Positions 9,427 to 18,725 of a stretch of DNA of 62,678 nt are shown here, in pieces. The DNA is from Cloacimonetes bacterium UBA3900. Its GTDB lineage: Bacteria; Cloacimonadota; Cloacimonadia; Cloacimonadales; Cloacimonadaceae. The stretch is from assembly GCA_002391675.1 (NCBI GenBank), contig DGFM01000009.1:31859-94536 (forward strand), written 5' to 3'. Under the pieces are notes generated by a model, which saw only the letters and a list, made by a program, of their open reading frames with translations, was not told where the DNA came from and searched no databases. Made by a program: the position numbers and the translations under genes. Position 1 is the stretch's first letter. The number at the start of each line of letters is the position of its first letter.

Positions 9427-10781
9427 GCTACAGCCTCAGCGAGCCCATCGTGGCTCAAATCACGCCCTCCGGCACAGCCGCCATTGCCGTGATCCGCATC
9501 AGTGGCAAAGACTGCATCCCACTGGTGGCCAAGCACTTCAGCCAGGCAGACAAGCTCATCCAGGCCCCCGGCAACAGCATCCTGCATGGCTACTTCCTGG
9601 ATGAAGAGGGTGAGCCGATAGATGAGGTGCTGCTGTATGTCTTCCGAGCGCCCAAGAGCTATACCGGCGACGACACGGTGGAGCTTTCCTGTCATGGAAA
9701 CCCGCGTTTGGCGGCCCGCATCCTCAAGACACTGCTGCTGAGTGCACGCATGGCCAAGCCGGGCGAATTCACGCTGAGAGCGCTGCACAACGGCAAGCTG
9801 GACCTGATCCAGGCAGAAGCCGTGAACGACCTGATCAACGCCCCCACCCGCAAAAGCGAAGCGGCTGCTCTGTCGCAACTCCAAGGCGACCTTTCCGATA
9901 CCATCAACGAACTCCTGGAGCAGATCATCAACCTCAGGATGCGCTGTGAGCTGGGCATAGACTTTGCAGATCAAGACCTTCCGCCTATTGACGAACAGGC
10001 CTTGGCGCAGGACTTGGCTTCCCTGCATCACAGATTGCAGCAGATGATAGCCTCAGCGGCGCACGGACGCCTCATCCGCGAAGGCTTTCGCATCTGCCTC
10101 GCCGGCGCCCCAAACAGCGGCAAAAGCTCTCTCTTCAACGCCTTCCTCAAGCAAAACCGCGCCATCGTAACGCCGCATCCCGGCACCACCAGAGACTATC
10201 TGGAAGAAAGCATCTCGCTGGAAGGATATTGGGTCATCCTCTTTGACACAGCCGGGCTCAGGGAGAGCACAGACCTGATCGAGAAGGAAGGAATAAGGCT
10301 GAGCAAGCAGCTGATGAGCGAGGCAGACTTGGTGCTATATCTCATTGATGCAAGCACATATGAAGACCTGCCTGAGCTTGAAAGCCCAGATAAAACCCTG
10401 ATCGTGCTCAGCAAAGCGGACTTGGTGGACAAAGCCAGGCTTCAAGAGCTGAAAGACAAGATCCCGCATGATGCCGCGGCTGCCAGCGTGATGGAAGAAG
10501 GAGGCCTGGACGAGCTCTACGCCACTATCCTTTCCCGCTTGGAACACAATAAAGAAGACGGCGATACGCCTTTGGTGACCAACACCCGTCACTTGGCTGC
10601 TTTGCAGGTATGTGCAGGATCGCTCGGCAAGGCGCAGGCAGCGCTGAAGCAGCAGCTGGGCTTTGAATTTGTGGCTTTTGACCTGATCGCTGCCAGTGCC
10701 GCTCTGGAAGAAATCATCGGACTGGTGAGTCCGGACGACCTTTTAAACCGCATATTCTCAAACTTTTGCATAGGCAAATAA
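9423..10781 (+). CDS. mnmE: tRNA modification GTPase MnmE
   Basis: 452 residues, standard length. With MnmG this GTPase forms the 5-carboxymethylaminomethyl group on wobble uridine 34 of certain tRNAs. Seen: an N-terminal formyl-THF-binding-type domain, GEFT-RA-NGK-DL-QAEAV, the G1 loop GAPNSGKSS near residues 228-236, PGTTRDYLEE near 252-261, DTAGLR, and the conserved C-terminal F-C-I-G-K whose Cys is needed for modification. The ATGA overlap with dxs indicates coupling. Confidence 0.97.
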   Translation: MSYSLSEPIVAQITPSGTAAIAVIRISGKDCIPLVAKHFSQADKLIQAPGNSILHGYFLDEEGEPIDEVLLYVFRAPKSYTGDDTVELSCHGNPRLAARILKTLLLSARMAKPGEFTLRALHNGKLDLIQAEAVNDLINAPTRKSEAAALSQLQGDLSDTINELLEQIINLRMRCELGIDFADQDLPPIDEQALAQDLASLHHRLQQMIASAAHGRLIREGFRICLAGAPNSGKSSLFNAFLKQNRAIVTPHPGTTRDYLEESISLEGYWVILFDTAGLRESTDLIEKEGIRLSKQLMSEADLVLYLIDASTYEDLPELESPDKTLIVLSKADLVDKARLQELKDKIPHDAAAASVMEEGGLDELYATILSRLEHNKEDGDTPLVTNTRHLAALQVCAGSLGKAQAALKQQLGFEFVAFDLIAASAALEEIIGLVSPDDLLNRIFSNFCIGK

Positions 10782-10795
10782 GGGAGGTATTTAGT

Positions 10796-11560
10796 ATGAG
10801 CCCTTGGATTTATTCAAAAGATGGACGCAACATAGGCCCCTTGAACAGCAAGAAGATAGCCAACAAGGTGCTGAATCATGAGCTGGAGCTGGACGACTAC
10901 GTGCTCTGCACCAAGACGCAGCTCTGGAAGCGCATCCGTGAGATCAAAGAGATCATGGACCTGGTGCACAAGCCCGTGCAGGGACACTACTTTCAAGACA
11001 TCGACATCCAGCAGTTTGAAGAAGAGCTGGGTATGCAAATGAAGCACGAGCAGCAGCCTTTTGTCTACTTCAGCATAGCCGAGCTAATCTTTTGGCAGCT
11101 GATCACTTTGGGGTTGTTTGGTTCCTATTGGTTGGTGGTGCAAAACCGCTATCTCTACCAGGTGGTGGACGCCGACAGCAGCAAATCCAGCTTGTTCAAG
11201 CGCTTTGCTATGGGAAATCCTTTCCTGAACGTGATCAAGGGAATAGAAAACCACAAGACGCTCAACGAAGTGCTGGTGCCCTCAAACTCCTTTGTGGGCA
11301 TCTTCATCCTCTGGACCATCCTGATTTTGACTGCTCTCCTGATGGTGTGGCTCACGATCTCGGCCTTCATTGTCCCCACCTTGTTTGTCTCGGCGATCAG
11401 CTTCCTGGTGGTGATGATCCCCGTCCAAAAGTACATCAACCACTGCCACGATAAGCTGAATATCCCGCGCACCAAGCGAACCGTGGGCTTCTACCTCTGG
11501 ATGATCTTTTTGGGACTGTGTGGCTGGGGGTTCTTGATTTTGGTGATGAGAATCCTGTAG
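10796..11560 (+). CDS. GYF_2 (DUF4339)-domain membrane protein
   Basis: About 254 residues. The N-terminal ~60 residues (WIYSKDGRNIGPLNSKKIA ... LW) match the GYF_2/DUF4339 pattern, W-x-Y-x(4)-G-x-x-GP. A linker and three or four hydrophobic segments follow (about 95-115, 170-215, 235-253), as in DUF4234-like membrane proteins. AAGGGAGG lies just upstream of the ATG at 10796, so the ATG at 10766 inside mnmE is not used. Function unknown; GYF_2 domains are thought to mediate protein contacts. It is the last gene of the operon and is followed by a strong hairpin. Confidence 0.8.
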   Translation: MSPWIYSKDGRNIGPLNSKKIANKVLNHELELDDYVLCTKTQLWKRIREIKEIMDLVHKPVQGHYFQDIDIQQFEEELGMQMKHEQQPFVYFSIAELIFWQLITLGLFGSYWLVVQNRYLYQVVDADSSKSSLFKRFAMGNPFLNVIKGIENHKTLNEVLVPSNSFVGIFILWTILILTALLMVWLTISAFIVPTLFVSAISFLVVMIPVQKYINHCHDKLNIPRTKRTVGFYLWMIFLGLCGWGFLILVMRIL

Positions 11561-11594
11561 CAGCCACACGCTTCAGACAAATCCCCAAAGACAC

Positions 11595-11622
11595 AAAAAA
11601 ACGGGACGCATCCCGTTTTTGA
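11595..11622. terminator. Bidirectional intrinsic terminator
   Basis: AAAACGGGA-cgca-TCCCGTTTTT lies between convergent genes ending at 11560 (+) and 11630 (-). The A-run and T-run on either side let it act for both strands. Confidence 0.9.
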
Positions 11623-11629
11623 AAAGCTG

Positions 11630-12220
11630 TTACTGCCCGGTAGGCGGAGGATTAAACTCCGGCGGCGGTGCGCCTTGTCCTTCTGTCTCAGGCGGTGCTC
11701 CTTGCCCCTCTGTTTCGGCCGGCACCTCCGATTCTTCCTGCAAATCCTGCTGCCACTGATCCACCTGGAACAGTTCGTTGTATCTGCTATCCGCATAGAG
11801 TACGCAGAGGCTGCCATCCCCCACGAAGAGCAGGTGGGCGCTGCGATCCAGGTTGAAGGCCCAGATCATCTGGTCTGTATCCTCATCATACATGGTGGGT
11901 TCCCTGTGCATCTGATACATCCTGCGCACCACGATCTCGTCCATCTCATCGGTATTGCTGGCCCAATGTTTCACAAACCAGCCGGCCACCGTTTTGGTAT
12001 CGGGTTTGATAAAGAGGATCACCGCTTCCACCATGGGATCGTTTTTGGCATAATATTTCACCATATAACCATCTATCATAGCCGCTTTAAAGCTAAACTG
12101 CATGAGCAGCGAGTCCGCTTTATTCACGGGATCGTCATACGAGATATCAAAGAGGCCCTGTTGAGCGCTCAAGCTGATGCTAATTGCCACTAAGGCAAGG
12201 AGAAAGACATACTTTTTCAT
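11630..12220 (-). CDS. Secreted protein of unknown function with Pro/Gly repeat tail
   Basis: 196 residues with a clear signal peptide (MKKYVFLLALVAISISLSAQQ), so exported. The mature part is alpha/beta-like with no family I recognise. The C-terminus is low-complexity: a nine-residue unit ETEGQGAPP in two consecutive copies, then a proline-rich end (PPPEFNPPPTG). The duplicated unit is visible in the DNA at about 11665-11715. It lies downstream of the 5'-nucleotidase with a 152-base gap holding a hairpin, so it may have its own promoter. Confidence 0.7.
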   Translation of the reverse strand: MKKYVFLLALVAISISLSAQQGLFDISYDDPVNKADSLLMQFSFKAAMIDGYMVKYYAKNDPMVEAVILFIKPDTKTVAGWFVKHWASNTDEMDEIVVRRMYQMHREPTMYDEDTDQMIWAFNLDRSAHLLFVGDGSLCVLYADSRYNELFQVDQWQQDLQEESEVPAETEGQGAPPETEGQGAPPPEFNPPPTGQ

Positions 12221-12316
12221 TTGTTTCCCTATCTATTGTTATGAATCCGGGCCAAGGCCCTGTTACCTATATTACACTTCCGGCGCACATTCCCTGCACA
12301 CTGTTTTACAAAGCCA

Positions 12317-12341
12317 AAGAGAAGAGCGGGGCCCTTCTCTT
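12317..12341 (-). terminator. Probable terminator of the 5'-nucleotidase operon
   Basis: An 8-bp perfect stem AAGAGAAG / CTTCTCTT with a 9-nt loop lies 30 bases downstream of the stop at 12373. Reading minus, only a short T-run follows the stem, so termination may be weak and allow read-through to 11630-12220. Confidence 0.45.
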
Positions 12342-12372
12342 CAGCTCATGCTTTATATAGTCCAAAAGGTAT

Positions 12373-14031
12373 TTATTGCAGCATCTCCGCGGTAGGCTGA
12401 GCGCTGTCTTTTCTCTGCCATCTATCGTCGATCTTGGTCTTGATCGGGCTATTCTTGCGGAAGTAATTTACGATGGCATCCCGCAGGTTTATCTCATGGC
12501 GGATGATATCCACTTCCGGCACCTGTGTGAGCAGCGTAAGCCCGGCGTTTCCTTGCAGGAGGAAGTCTGTAGTAACGCAGGTGTAGATCTTGTTTTTATC
12601 CCAAAGTTCACCGCCTATTTTGAGGGAGGTGACTCTGTCGAAATTGGGGCGCTTCTTGCTGTAGATCACGTTCACGCCGGAGACGACCAGGCCGTGACGG
12701 CTGCCTTCCACGCGGGTTTCGATAATCCTGCGCAAAAACTCTCCCGTGCATCTGAAGGACACCAGCATATTATCGAAGGGCATCACTTCAAAGATATTGC
12801 GGTAGGTGACGGGGCCGCTCTTGATATCTGAGCGCACTCCACCCAGATTGAGGAAGGCAAAATCTGCATCCACTTCATGGCGCATGGCATCTGTAATCGT
12901 GTTTCCCATGAGGCTTTGCGCATCCACATTTACCCTGGAGAGGTAGACGGCGCTGTGTCCCACCACCTCATCCATACCTGCTTCGGCGATGGCCACTTGC
13001 GCTTCGATGGTGGCGTTGATTTCAGGATCGGGGATAAACTGGTCTTCAAAGAGCGTGATCATCATCCCTTCCCGCAGCGCCGGCAATTCATAGCCGCAGA
13101 CGGTGCGAGTCTCGGGATCGATGAGCAATGTGATCCAGCCGAGGTTTGTGCCATTTGCATATCCTTGCACCACCATGGTGTGGGTATAGGGATCGATCCA
13201 AGGGCCGGGAAAACCTTTGTGGATATGGCCTCCGATAAAGAAGTCGATCCCACTCACTTCGCGGGCCAGCTCCTGAGCATCGTAGCCCCAGACAGCGTTG
13301 CGCTCTTCAAAGAGTGGTGTGCCTTTGGCATCGTAGCGGCTCAGATAGCCTGCCACGGGGTCATAAGGTATGCCTGCATGGCCCAAAACGATCACCACAT
13401 CGGCTTTTTCCTCGGTGCGCACCACATCCACCCAGTGTTGAAGCACCTCTTTGTCGGCACGGAACTCATAGTTTTTGATATTTTCCGGAAAGCTCATCAG
13501 CGCCGTATCCGAGGTGGTGTATCCCACCACGGCGATGCGAACTCCCAGGCGGTCGTAGATATAGTAAGGATAGAGGAACCAAGGGATTTCGCCGGTGCGC
13601 TTATCGATGATATTGCAGCTCATGATGGGAAAGTCTGCCAGGCGCAGGGTCTCGATCAATTCATCGCTATGAATGTCAAATTCGTGGTTTCCCAAGGCTA
13701 AGCCTTCAAATCCGATGGCGTTCATATATTCGATCACCGCCACGCCGTTGGTCACCGTTCCCACGGGTCTGCCCTGGAAGAAGTCACCGGCATCCAAGAG
13801 CAGGTTGTCTCTGGTTTTGCTTGCCAACGAGCGTATGTGCCGGATCAGCGTTGCGGCGGAAGCGCCTCCTCCCAGTTGGGGCGGAAATTCAGGGTTCATG
13901 AAGGTGGCTTTACTCCGGTCTATGCCTCCATGAATGTCGTTTGTAAACATGATATCCAGCCTGAGATTCTCCGCATGCGCCAGCACGGGAAAGATCAGGC
14001 ATAAAATGAGGACGAGATGTAAGTGTTTCAT
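12373..14031 (-). CDS. 5'-nucleotidase / UshA-family metallophosphoesterase
   Basis: 552 residues with a signal peptide (cleavage near residue 20), so periplasmic or surface. The two-domain 5'-nucleotidase layout is complete. The N-terminal metallophosphoesterase has FTNDIHGG (D32, H34), LDAGDFFQG, LGNHEFD, LGHAG and GGHIH for the two metals. The C-terminal substrate domain (about 345-540) has LGGVRSDI and the P-F-D/E-N segment (VMPFDNMLV). Such enzymes hydrolyse nucleotides or UDP-sugars so that nucleosides and phosphate can be taken up. It lies seven bases after the barrel gene at 14038-15474. Confidence 0.9.
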   Translation of the reverse strand: MKHLHLVLILCLIFPVLAHAENLRLDIMFTNDIHGGIDRSKATFMNPEFPPQLGGGASAATLIRHIRSLASKTRDNLLLDAGDFFQGRPVGTVTNGVAVIEYMNAIGFEGLALGNHEFDIHSDELIETLRLADFPIMSCNIIDKRTGEIPWFLYPYYIYDRLGVRIAVVGYTTSDTALMSFPENIKNYEFRADKEVLQHWVDVVRTEEKADVVIVLGHAGIPYDPVAGYLSRYDAKGTPLFEERNAVWGYDAQELAREVSGIDFFIGGHIHKGFPGPWIDPYTHTMVVQGYANGTNLGWITLLIDPETRTVCGYELPALREGMMITLFEDQFIPDPEINATIEAQVAIAEAGMDEVVGHSAVYLSRVNVDAQSLMGNTITDAMRHEVDADFAFLNLGGVRSDIKSGPVTYRNIFEVMPFDNMLVSFRCTGEFLRRIIETRVEGSRHGLVVSGVNVIYSKKRPNFDRVTSLKIGGELWDKNKIYTCVTTDFLLQGNAGLTLLTQVPEVDIIRHEINLRDAIVNYFRKNSPIKTKIDDRWQRKDSAQPTAEMLQ

Positions 14032-14037
14032 GATTGC

Positions 14038-15474
14038 TTACCAGGTGATTGATAGAGCGGCTCTGAGCGTGACGTCGTTTTCTCTGATCTTATCCGGATT
14101 GCTCCAATCCCTGTCTGCCAGGTTGATGTATTGGTTTGGCCACAGGGCATAGGAGGAGCTGCCGCTGTAAAGTTTGTCGTTGTAATAGGAATCCTTAAAG
14201 AGGTCTTGCGCCTCATATTCACGCCAGCTATAGCCGAAGCCGAGGTCTACGCCCATCCAGTCGGTGATGGCAAAACCGCTGCCGGCAGTTAGTTTGGGAG
14301 TGAGGATGCGTTTTACGATCAAGCTGCCGTCGGCTTCCACTTCTCTGAGGTAGCTATTGGTGGCGGCAAAGCCTATGCGCAGGGGCAGACGGTTTTCCAC
14401 CCAATGTTCCACGCCGGCATAGAAGTTGAACTGATCGTCGTAGTGCTCTGAAATCTCGCTGAACTGCACATATTCGAGGTCGAGATTGAGCCAGGTGCGC
14501 ATGATGTTGCGAGGCTGATAGAGCACGCCCAGCCTGTAGTTGGAAGGCAGGACATAGTCTTCATCTATATCGGTGAGCTGATTCAGCTCTGCCGTGTTGC
14601 GATAGGCGTCTCTGTGTTCCAGGGTGCTGCCAGTTCTATCCAAAACTGACTTGGGCACCCAGGTGCCGGCGAAGCCAAAGCGCTCGTTCACCCTCATAGC
14701 CAGGCCCAATTTGGCGTATGCTCCTTCCAGCTTGGCATCTGTGGTGAGGCTGTAGTTTGGCAGCACCTTGTTGGGATCGTTTCCGGTAGCTGTAGCGAAG
14801 GTATCGATGGCCCACTGGCTCCAGCGGATGGTCTTGGCAAATTCCTGCTTACCTTCCAGCATGCCAAACTGAAAACCGAAATTGAGCTGGGTAATCTCGT
14901 TAAAATCATAGCCAATGCTGAAGATACCGGCTGCCTGATCCAAGGTGCCTCTATTCTCGATGCGGTTTGTAGCCAGCTTTTCGGGATAGCCGTCGTTGTC
15001 GGTGTTGCGGTTGTTGCGGATTTCCTCGATGTAGTCTCCATCAAAGCTGAGCATAGGCGCATAGAATGCACCCATTCCCACGCGCACCTCGCCCATTTTC
15101 AGGGCTCCAAATCCCGCCGCTGCATAGTTGTCGTAGATATCGATATTGGAGGCATAGACAGCGTCATCTATATAGCTATCAAAGGAGTTGTACAATGGCA
15201 CGTGGCGGTTGTCCTCATTGCGGTCCAGCAGCAGGGATGCAGTGAATCCTGCCTTGGCTTTCATCAGTGTGAGGTTGGCCGGGTTTGCCGCAATGCCAAA
15301 GGGGCGCAGATCGTTGAAGGTTCCCGCAGATCCCATGCCAAAGTTACGGGCATCATAGCCATCGATGGGATTGCCAAAATAAGCATCGGTGATCGAGCTT
15401 GCCATCATTTGCACAGCCGCAAAGGCTATGAGCAGCACAAGCATCAGGTGTTTGAAATATTTATGGTTACGCAT
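14038..15474 (-). CDS. PorV/OmpP1-like outer-membrane protein
   Basis: About 478 residues. I place the start at 15474 because GGAGG lies just upstream and because this gives an N-terminal signal peptide (hydrophobic ~10-27, ending MMASS). An in-frame start at 15558 would lie inside the preceding gene. The mature start has ARNFGMGSAGTF and IAANPANLTLM, the glycine-rich plus 'NPA' arrangement of PorV/FadL-like barrels. Amphipathic strands follow, and the protein ends in an aromatic SITW. Probably an outer-membrane protein of unknown cargo. Same operon as 15485-18109. Confidence 0.75.
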   Translation of the reverse strand: MRNHKYFKHLMLVLLIAFAAVQMMASSITDAYFGNPIDGYDARNFGMGSAGTFNDLRPFGIAANPANLTLMKAKAGFTASLLLDRNEDNRHVPLYNSFDSYIDDAVYASNIDIYDNYAAAGFGALKMGEVRVGMGAFYAPMLSFDGDYIEEIRNNRNTDNDGYPEKLATNRIENRGTLDQAAGIFSIGYDFNEITQLNFGFQFGMLEGKQEFAKTIRWSQWAIDTFATATGNDPNKVLPNYSLTTDAKLEGAYAKLGLAMRVNERFGFAGTWVPKSVLDRTGSTLEHRDAYRNTAELNQLTDIDEDYVLPSNYRLGVLYQPRNIMRTWLNLDLEYVQFSEISEHYDDQFNFYAGVEHWVENRLPLRIGFAATNSYLREVEADGSLIVKRILTPKLTAGSGFAITDWMGVDLGFGYSWREYEAQDLFKDSYYNDKLYSGSSSYALWPNQYINLADRDWSNPDKIRENDVTLRAALSITW

Positions 15475-15484
15475 TATTCCTCCA

Positions 15485-18109
15485 TTAGAAGCGGTAATCC
15501 AAGGATAGACGGATAGTATTTTCTTTGCGTTCCACTCTTGGGAAGTAGCTTTCTCCATCCACGGGAACGTTGTATTTGCGGATGGAGTATTCCTTTGTTT
15601 GATAGGTTTTATTGCGGAATTTGAGGCTGAGGTTCATATTGTCTGAAATGCGACTATGCAGTGCAATCCAGGCTTTTGCGCCTTTGTCACCCATAAAGTC
15701 GATCTCCATGTCTTCCCAATCCCAGTGCGAGATACCATGGCTGAACCAATAGATGAAAGAACCTTGCAGCTTCAGATTGTCGTTGAAGTTGTGGGTATAG
15801 TTTACGCCTATATAGTCTCCGGTCATCAGCGTCATCGCCGCTGCCATGGAGTTATTTCCCGGCTCGGCCGGATTGGTGAGCGATGTGTAAGGCGGGCTGA
15901 GCACCGTGTTGTAACGATATTCAAACTCCAAAAAGTCCCGATTTGAGAGGAAAGTCCTGGCCACAAGCGTGTATTCATTGGTCTTGGAAACTCCTCTTTC
16001 GGCCATATCGTCCATCCGGTTGACCTGGTTTTTGTATCTGAGGCGCAGGGCCAGTTGGTAGAGCGGCCTGAACTCCAGTTCGCTTTGGAATCTGGCAGTT
16101 CTGCGTCCGTCTGTCTTGCGCTCAAAGAGGTCAAGATAGCTGCGGCCCAAGGTGAAGAAATTGTTGAACTTGTATCTGGTCTCAAAGTAGACGCCGCGCT
16201 CCGGTTGAGCTTGCGTGCTACCCAGATAGATATCCGAAAGCAGTGTATTGGTGAGCGTGTAGACGTTTTTCTCCAAGATGGTGTCGTCAAACTTCTCATG
16301 CTCGCTGAAGGCGTTGCTGTAGGGATTGTCAAAGCCAACATCATAATCCCGATAAAGCGTGATGAGATAGAGGTTGTCAAACAGGGTGTGAGCGCTGACC
16401 AACAGTGCGGAAGGATCATCACCCAGCTTGTAGTCTTCACCGGTCACGCTCAGCTCGGCATATTCGCCCTGGATGCTGGTATTGCCGATCACCGTTCCAC
16501 CGTCAAAGCCGATCACTCTGCGATAGTCTCTCTCATAATGGCCGGGCTTGTAGGTGCTGTAGAGGCCGGCGATTTCGGCGTCCAACATCTTGAATTTTGG
16601 GTAGTAATAGCTGTCCCGGATCAAGAGCGAGCGCAGATCGTTGTATCCCGGCACCACAAAGTGGGCATCATCATACAGAGCGGTATAGGTGGTGAATCCC
16701 AGCCTGGTTCCCAGCCAGGGATTTACCTGAATATGAGTACCCCAGAGCTTTTCCCTGAAGGCATCCTTGCGATAGGCGAGGTTGATATAGGGCACGGCAT
16801 ATGCGGTTCCGGAGGCGATTTCGGTATTGAATTTGGCTTCCGCTTCACGCAGATCATCATTCTCAAAGCGAATGGTCGGCACCACATAACTGAAGACCTT
16901 GCTCTTGCCGTTTTGTAGCACGGTATCGCCGTTCTCGTCCACATAGACGATGGCGTCCTTTTCATCATCGGAAGCCCAGACACTCACGTTGAACTTCGGA
17001 TGCGAAATCTCCACTGCTCCACCTCTGAGCGCATATTCCTGCGTGCGGGAAAGGTCAGGCGTGATGCCCAAGATGCGCTTGCTAAAGCCAAATCCCGTCT
17101 TCCTGGCGCTGTAGAAATCTGTGTTTTCCATCACCAAACCTTCGCCAAAGGTGGCCCTGTAGTGGCCCAGATACAGCTTCAGCCTGGTGTTATCCAGCAG
17201 CGGCAGCTCGGAATTTTCATAGCCGGCATAGTATTTGGAGTCCTTGATGATCTCCCGGCCCGTCTTGTGCTGCATCCCCAGCTCGCCTTTGCCGGTGTAG
17301 TTCATGATGCCGAGCTTGAAGTTTTTGCCCCAACGGGCACGCAGCTTCATGGAGATATCGGGGTCAACCCTGTCCAGGTTGAAGTGGCCCCAATAGCTGA
17401 GGTCTTTCTCGTGCGGGATGGTGATGCTGCTATTGCCATATTTGCTGCGCAGGAAAGGCTCATGCAGCATATCGTGGCTGCCTTCTTCAAAATAGCGCGT
17501 ATAGTATTGCAAAGAGGCATCAAAGAAGAGACGATCCTTCACCGGTGGCTCTTTGTAATACACGTAGTTGCGCAGGTTTGTATAACCGTAGTGAGTCAAC
17601 CCCACCGTGTTGCGGAGGTCTCTCATCTCGGCGATAGTATCCCCTCTGGCGGTGCGCTTGAGGATCGCTACGGCTTCCATGGCGGAGACATTGGGCAAAC
17701 TCACAAACTCTTCAAAATGCATGCGGTTGACGTTGTGAGGTGTCATCAGATAATCCTCCCAAACGTCCGCCATACCTTCGGAAGCGCCTTCATTGCTATC
17801 CAGACGCTCGATTAAATAGCGAATCTCATCTCTGCGAGCCTGAGCTTCATCCGTCTGAATAAACATTGAAACCACCACCTGATCCTTGATCCGCAGCAGC
17901 GTGCGCTGATCAATGGAAGGTATCTGGCGAAGCTGGAAGATATCTGTGAACATGCTCACGTAGTCCCGATATTCCAGGATATCACGCGCCTGCTTCTCAG
18001 TCAAATTGAGCTGTCTCAATTCGTCGTAATCTGCCGTGTTGAGATCAACCTTGGCAGAGAGCAACCCCAAGCATAAAAGCAGGGGTAGCAAGATCAGAAG
18101 TTTTCTCAT
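15485..18109 (-). CDS. Helix-hairpin-helix protein with large beta-barrel-like C-terminal part
   Basis: 874 residues with a signal peptide (to about residue 19). Residues 20-80 form a ComEA-type helix-hairpin-helix unit (VDLNTADYDELRQL ... ILEYRDY), and a second HhH-like stretch (TPHNVNRMHFEEFVSL) follows. From about 190 to the end the sequence is tyrosine- and arginine-rich alternating beta-strand and ends in LDYRF, as outer-membrane barrels do. Bacteroidota carry similar HhH-barrel proteins of unknown role. A link to DNA uptake is only a guess from the ComEA-like part. First gene of a minus-strand operon. Confidence 0.75.
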   Translation of the reverse strand: MRKLLILLPLLLCLGLLSAKVDLNTADYDELRQLNLTEKQARDILEYRDYVSMFTDIFQLRQIPSIDQRTLLRIKDQVVVSMFIQTDEAQARRDEIRYLIERLDSNEGASEGMADVWEDYLMTPHNVNRMHFEEFVSLPNVSAMEAVAILKRTARGDTIAEMRDLRNTVGLTHYGYTNLRNYVYYKEPPVKDRLFFDASLQYYTRYFEEGSHDMLHEPFLRSKYGNSSITIPHEKDLSYWGHFNLDRVDPDISMKLRARWGKNFKLGIMNYTGKGELGMQHKTGREIIKDSKYYAGYENSELPLLDNTRLKLYLGHYRATFGEGLVMENTDFYSARKTGFGFSKRILGITPDLSRTQEYALRGGAVEISHPKFNVSVWASDDEKDAIVYVDENGDTVLQNGKSKVFSYVVPTIRFENDDLREAEAKFNTEIASGTAYAVPYINLAYRKDAFREKLWGTHIQVNPWLGTRLGFTTYTALYDDAHFVVPGYNDLRSLLIRDSYYYPKFKMLDAEIAGLYSTYKPGHYERDYRRVIGFDGGTVIGNTSIQGEYAELSVTGEDYKLGDDPSALLVSAHTLFDNLYLITLYRDYDVGFDNPYSNAFSEHEKFDDTILEKNVYTLTNTLLSDIYLGSTQAQPERGVYFETRYKFNNFFTLGRSYLDLFERKTDGRRTARFQSELEFRPLYQLALRLRYKNQVNRMDDMAERGVSKTNEYTLVARTFLSNRDFLEFEYRYNTVLSPPYTSLTNPAEPGNNSMAAAMTLMTGDYIGVNYTHNFNDNLKLQGSFIYWFSHGISHWDWEDMEIDFMGDKGAKAWIALHSRISDNMNLSLKFRNKTYQTKEYSIRKYNVPVDGESYFPRVERKENTIRLSLDYRF

Positions 18110-18344
18110 TGCTTTTCCTTGCAGTGCTTTATCATATTAAAATAGTCTATTTGTTTAGCTGATTGCCAGTGTATTTTTGCCGCTAAATCTGTAAAGTCTT
18201 TTTTTGAGGCAGGAGCCAAATAGCCAGTTTTGATGCCTGCGCAAGCCCCAAAAAAGAAATCCTTACACTTATCACAGCATCCGGCTTGCAAGTGAGGAAA
18301 AAACCAAAACCTAAAGGCAGAAAAATGGTTCATATTCTTTTAGG
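18110..18344 (-). promoter_or_regulatory. Upstream region of the HhH-barrel operon
   Basis: Minus strand: TTTACA (18095-18090 of the hundred, i.e. 18195-18190), 16 bp, TACACT (18173-18168) is a fair promoter about 60 bases before the start at 18109. AAGGAA is the ribosome-binding site. A 75-codon open frame at 18106-18333 overlaps the gene start by four bases but has no coding character or ribosome-binding site, so I do not call it. Confidence 0.35.
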
Positions 18345-18600
18345 ATGGGTCGAATGGTCTCTATGGCAAGCGACCGTACTTGGTTGTTTCAGCGACCGCC
18401 CGCACAATCGCCAGTTTGCATAAAGCATTCGTATCTCGTAATTTGCGCCAGCGCTCACAACTCACAACTGGCAACTGACAACTGCGGCGAAGCCGCCTCC
18501 TTAGCGACCCGCCCGGTGATTACTCGGTGCCTCCCGGGAAAAACCCGAGTATCTCCACGGCATCTCCCCGTGGGTCGGTAAGGAAGGGGTATGTAATTAA
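18345..18600. repeat. Palindromic repeat array
   Basis: Non-coding. Separate hairpins follow each other: GGTC...GACC near 18357-18381, GCGGC-gaa-GCCGC (18484-18496), ACTCGG...CCGAGT (18522-18550) and CCACGG...CCGTGG (18555-18573). The stems differ in sequence while the layout is kept. Motifs GCGACCG(C/T) and a GTACTTGG-type linker are shared with the other arrays of this window. Confidence 0.6.
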
Positions 18601-18660
18601 CCTCTACCCACCATATATTGAGCATGAGCCAAAAAAAAGAGCCGGATTCACGAAAATTGT

Positions 18661-18688
18661 TTGCCTATCGTTAAATGATGAATAGCTT
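18661..18688 (+). promoter_or_regulatory. Probable promoter of the sulfur-relay gene
   Basis: TTGCCT (18661-18666), 16-bp spacer, TAGCTT (18683-18688), about 37 bases before the start at 18726. The ribosome-binding site is GGAGG. It matches the TTGCCT-16-TATCWT pattern seen upstream of ribH and hsp20. Confidence 0.45.
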
Positions 18689-18725
18689 ATATCTCATAAC
18701 GAACTATCAATGGAGGTTATAACGG

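Noticed and set aside
18106..18333. 75-codon minus-strand frame overlapping the HhH gene start by four bases
   Set aside because: The overlap looks operon-like, but there is no ribosome-binding site and no recognisable protein, and a better promoter lies inside it.
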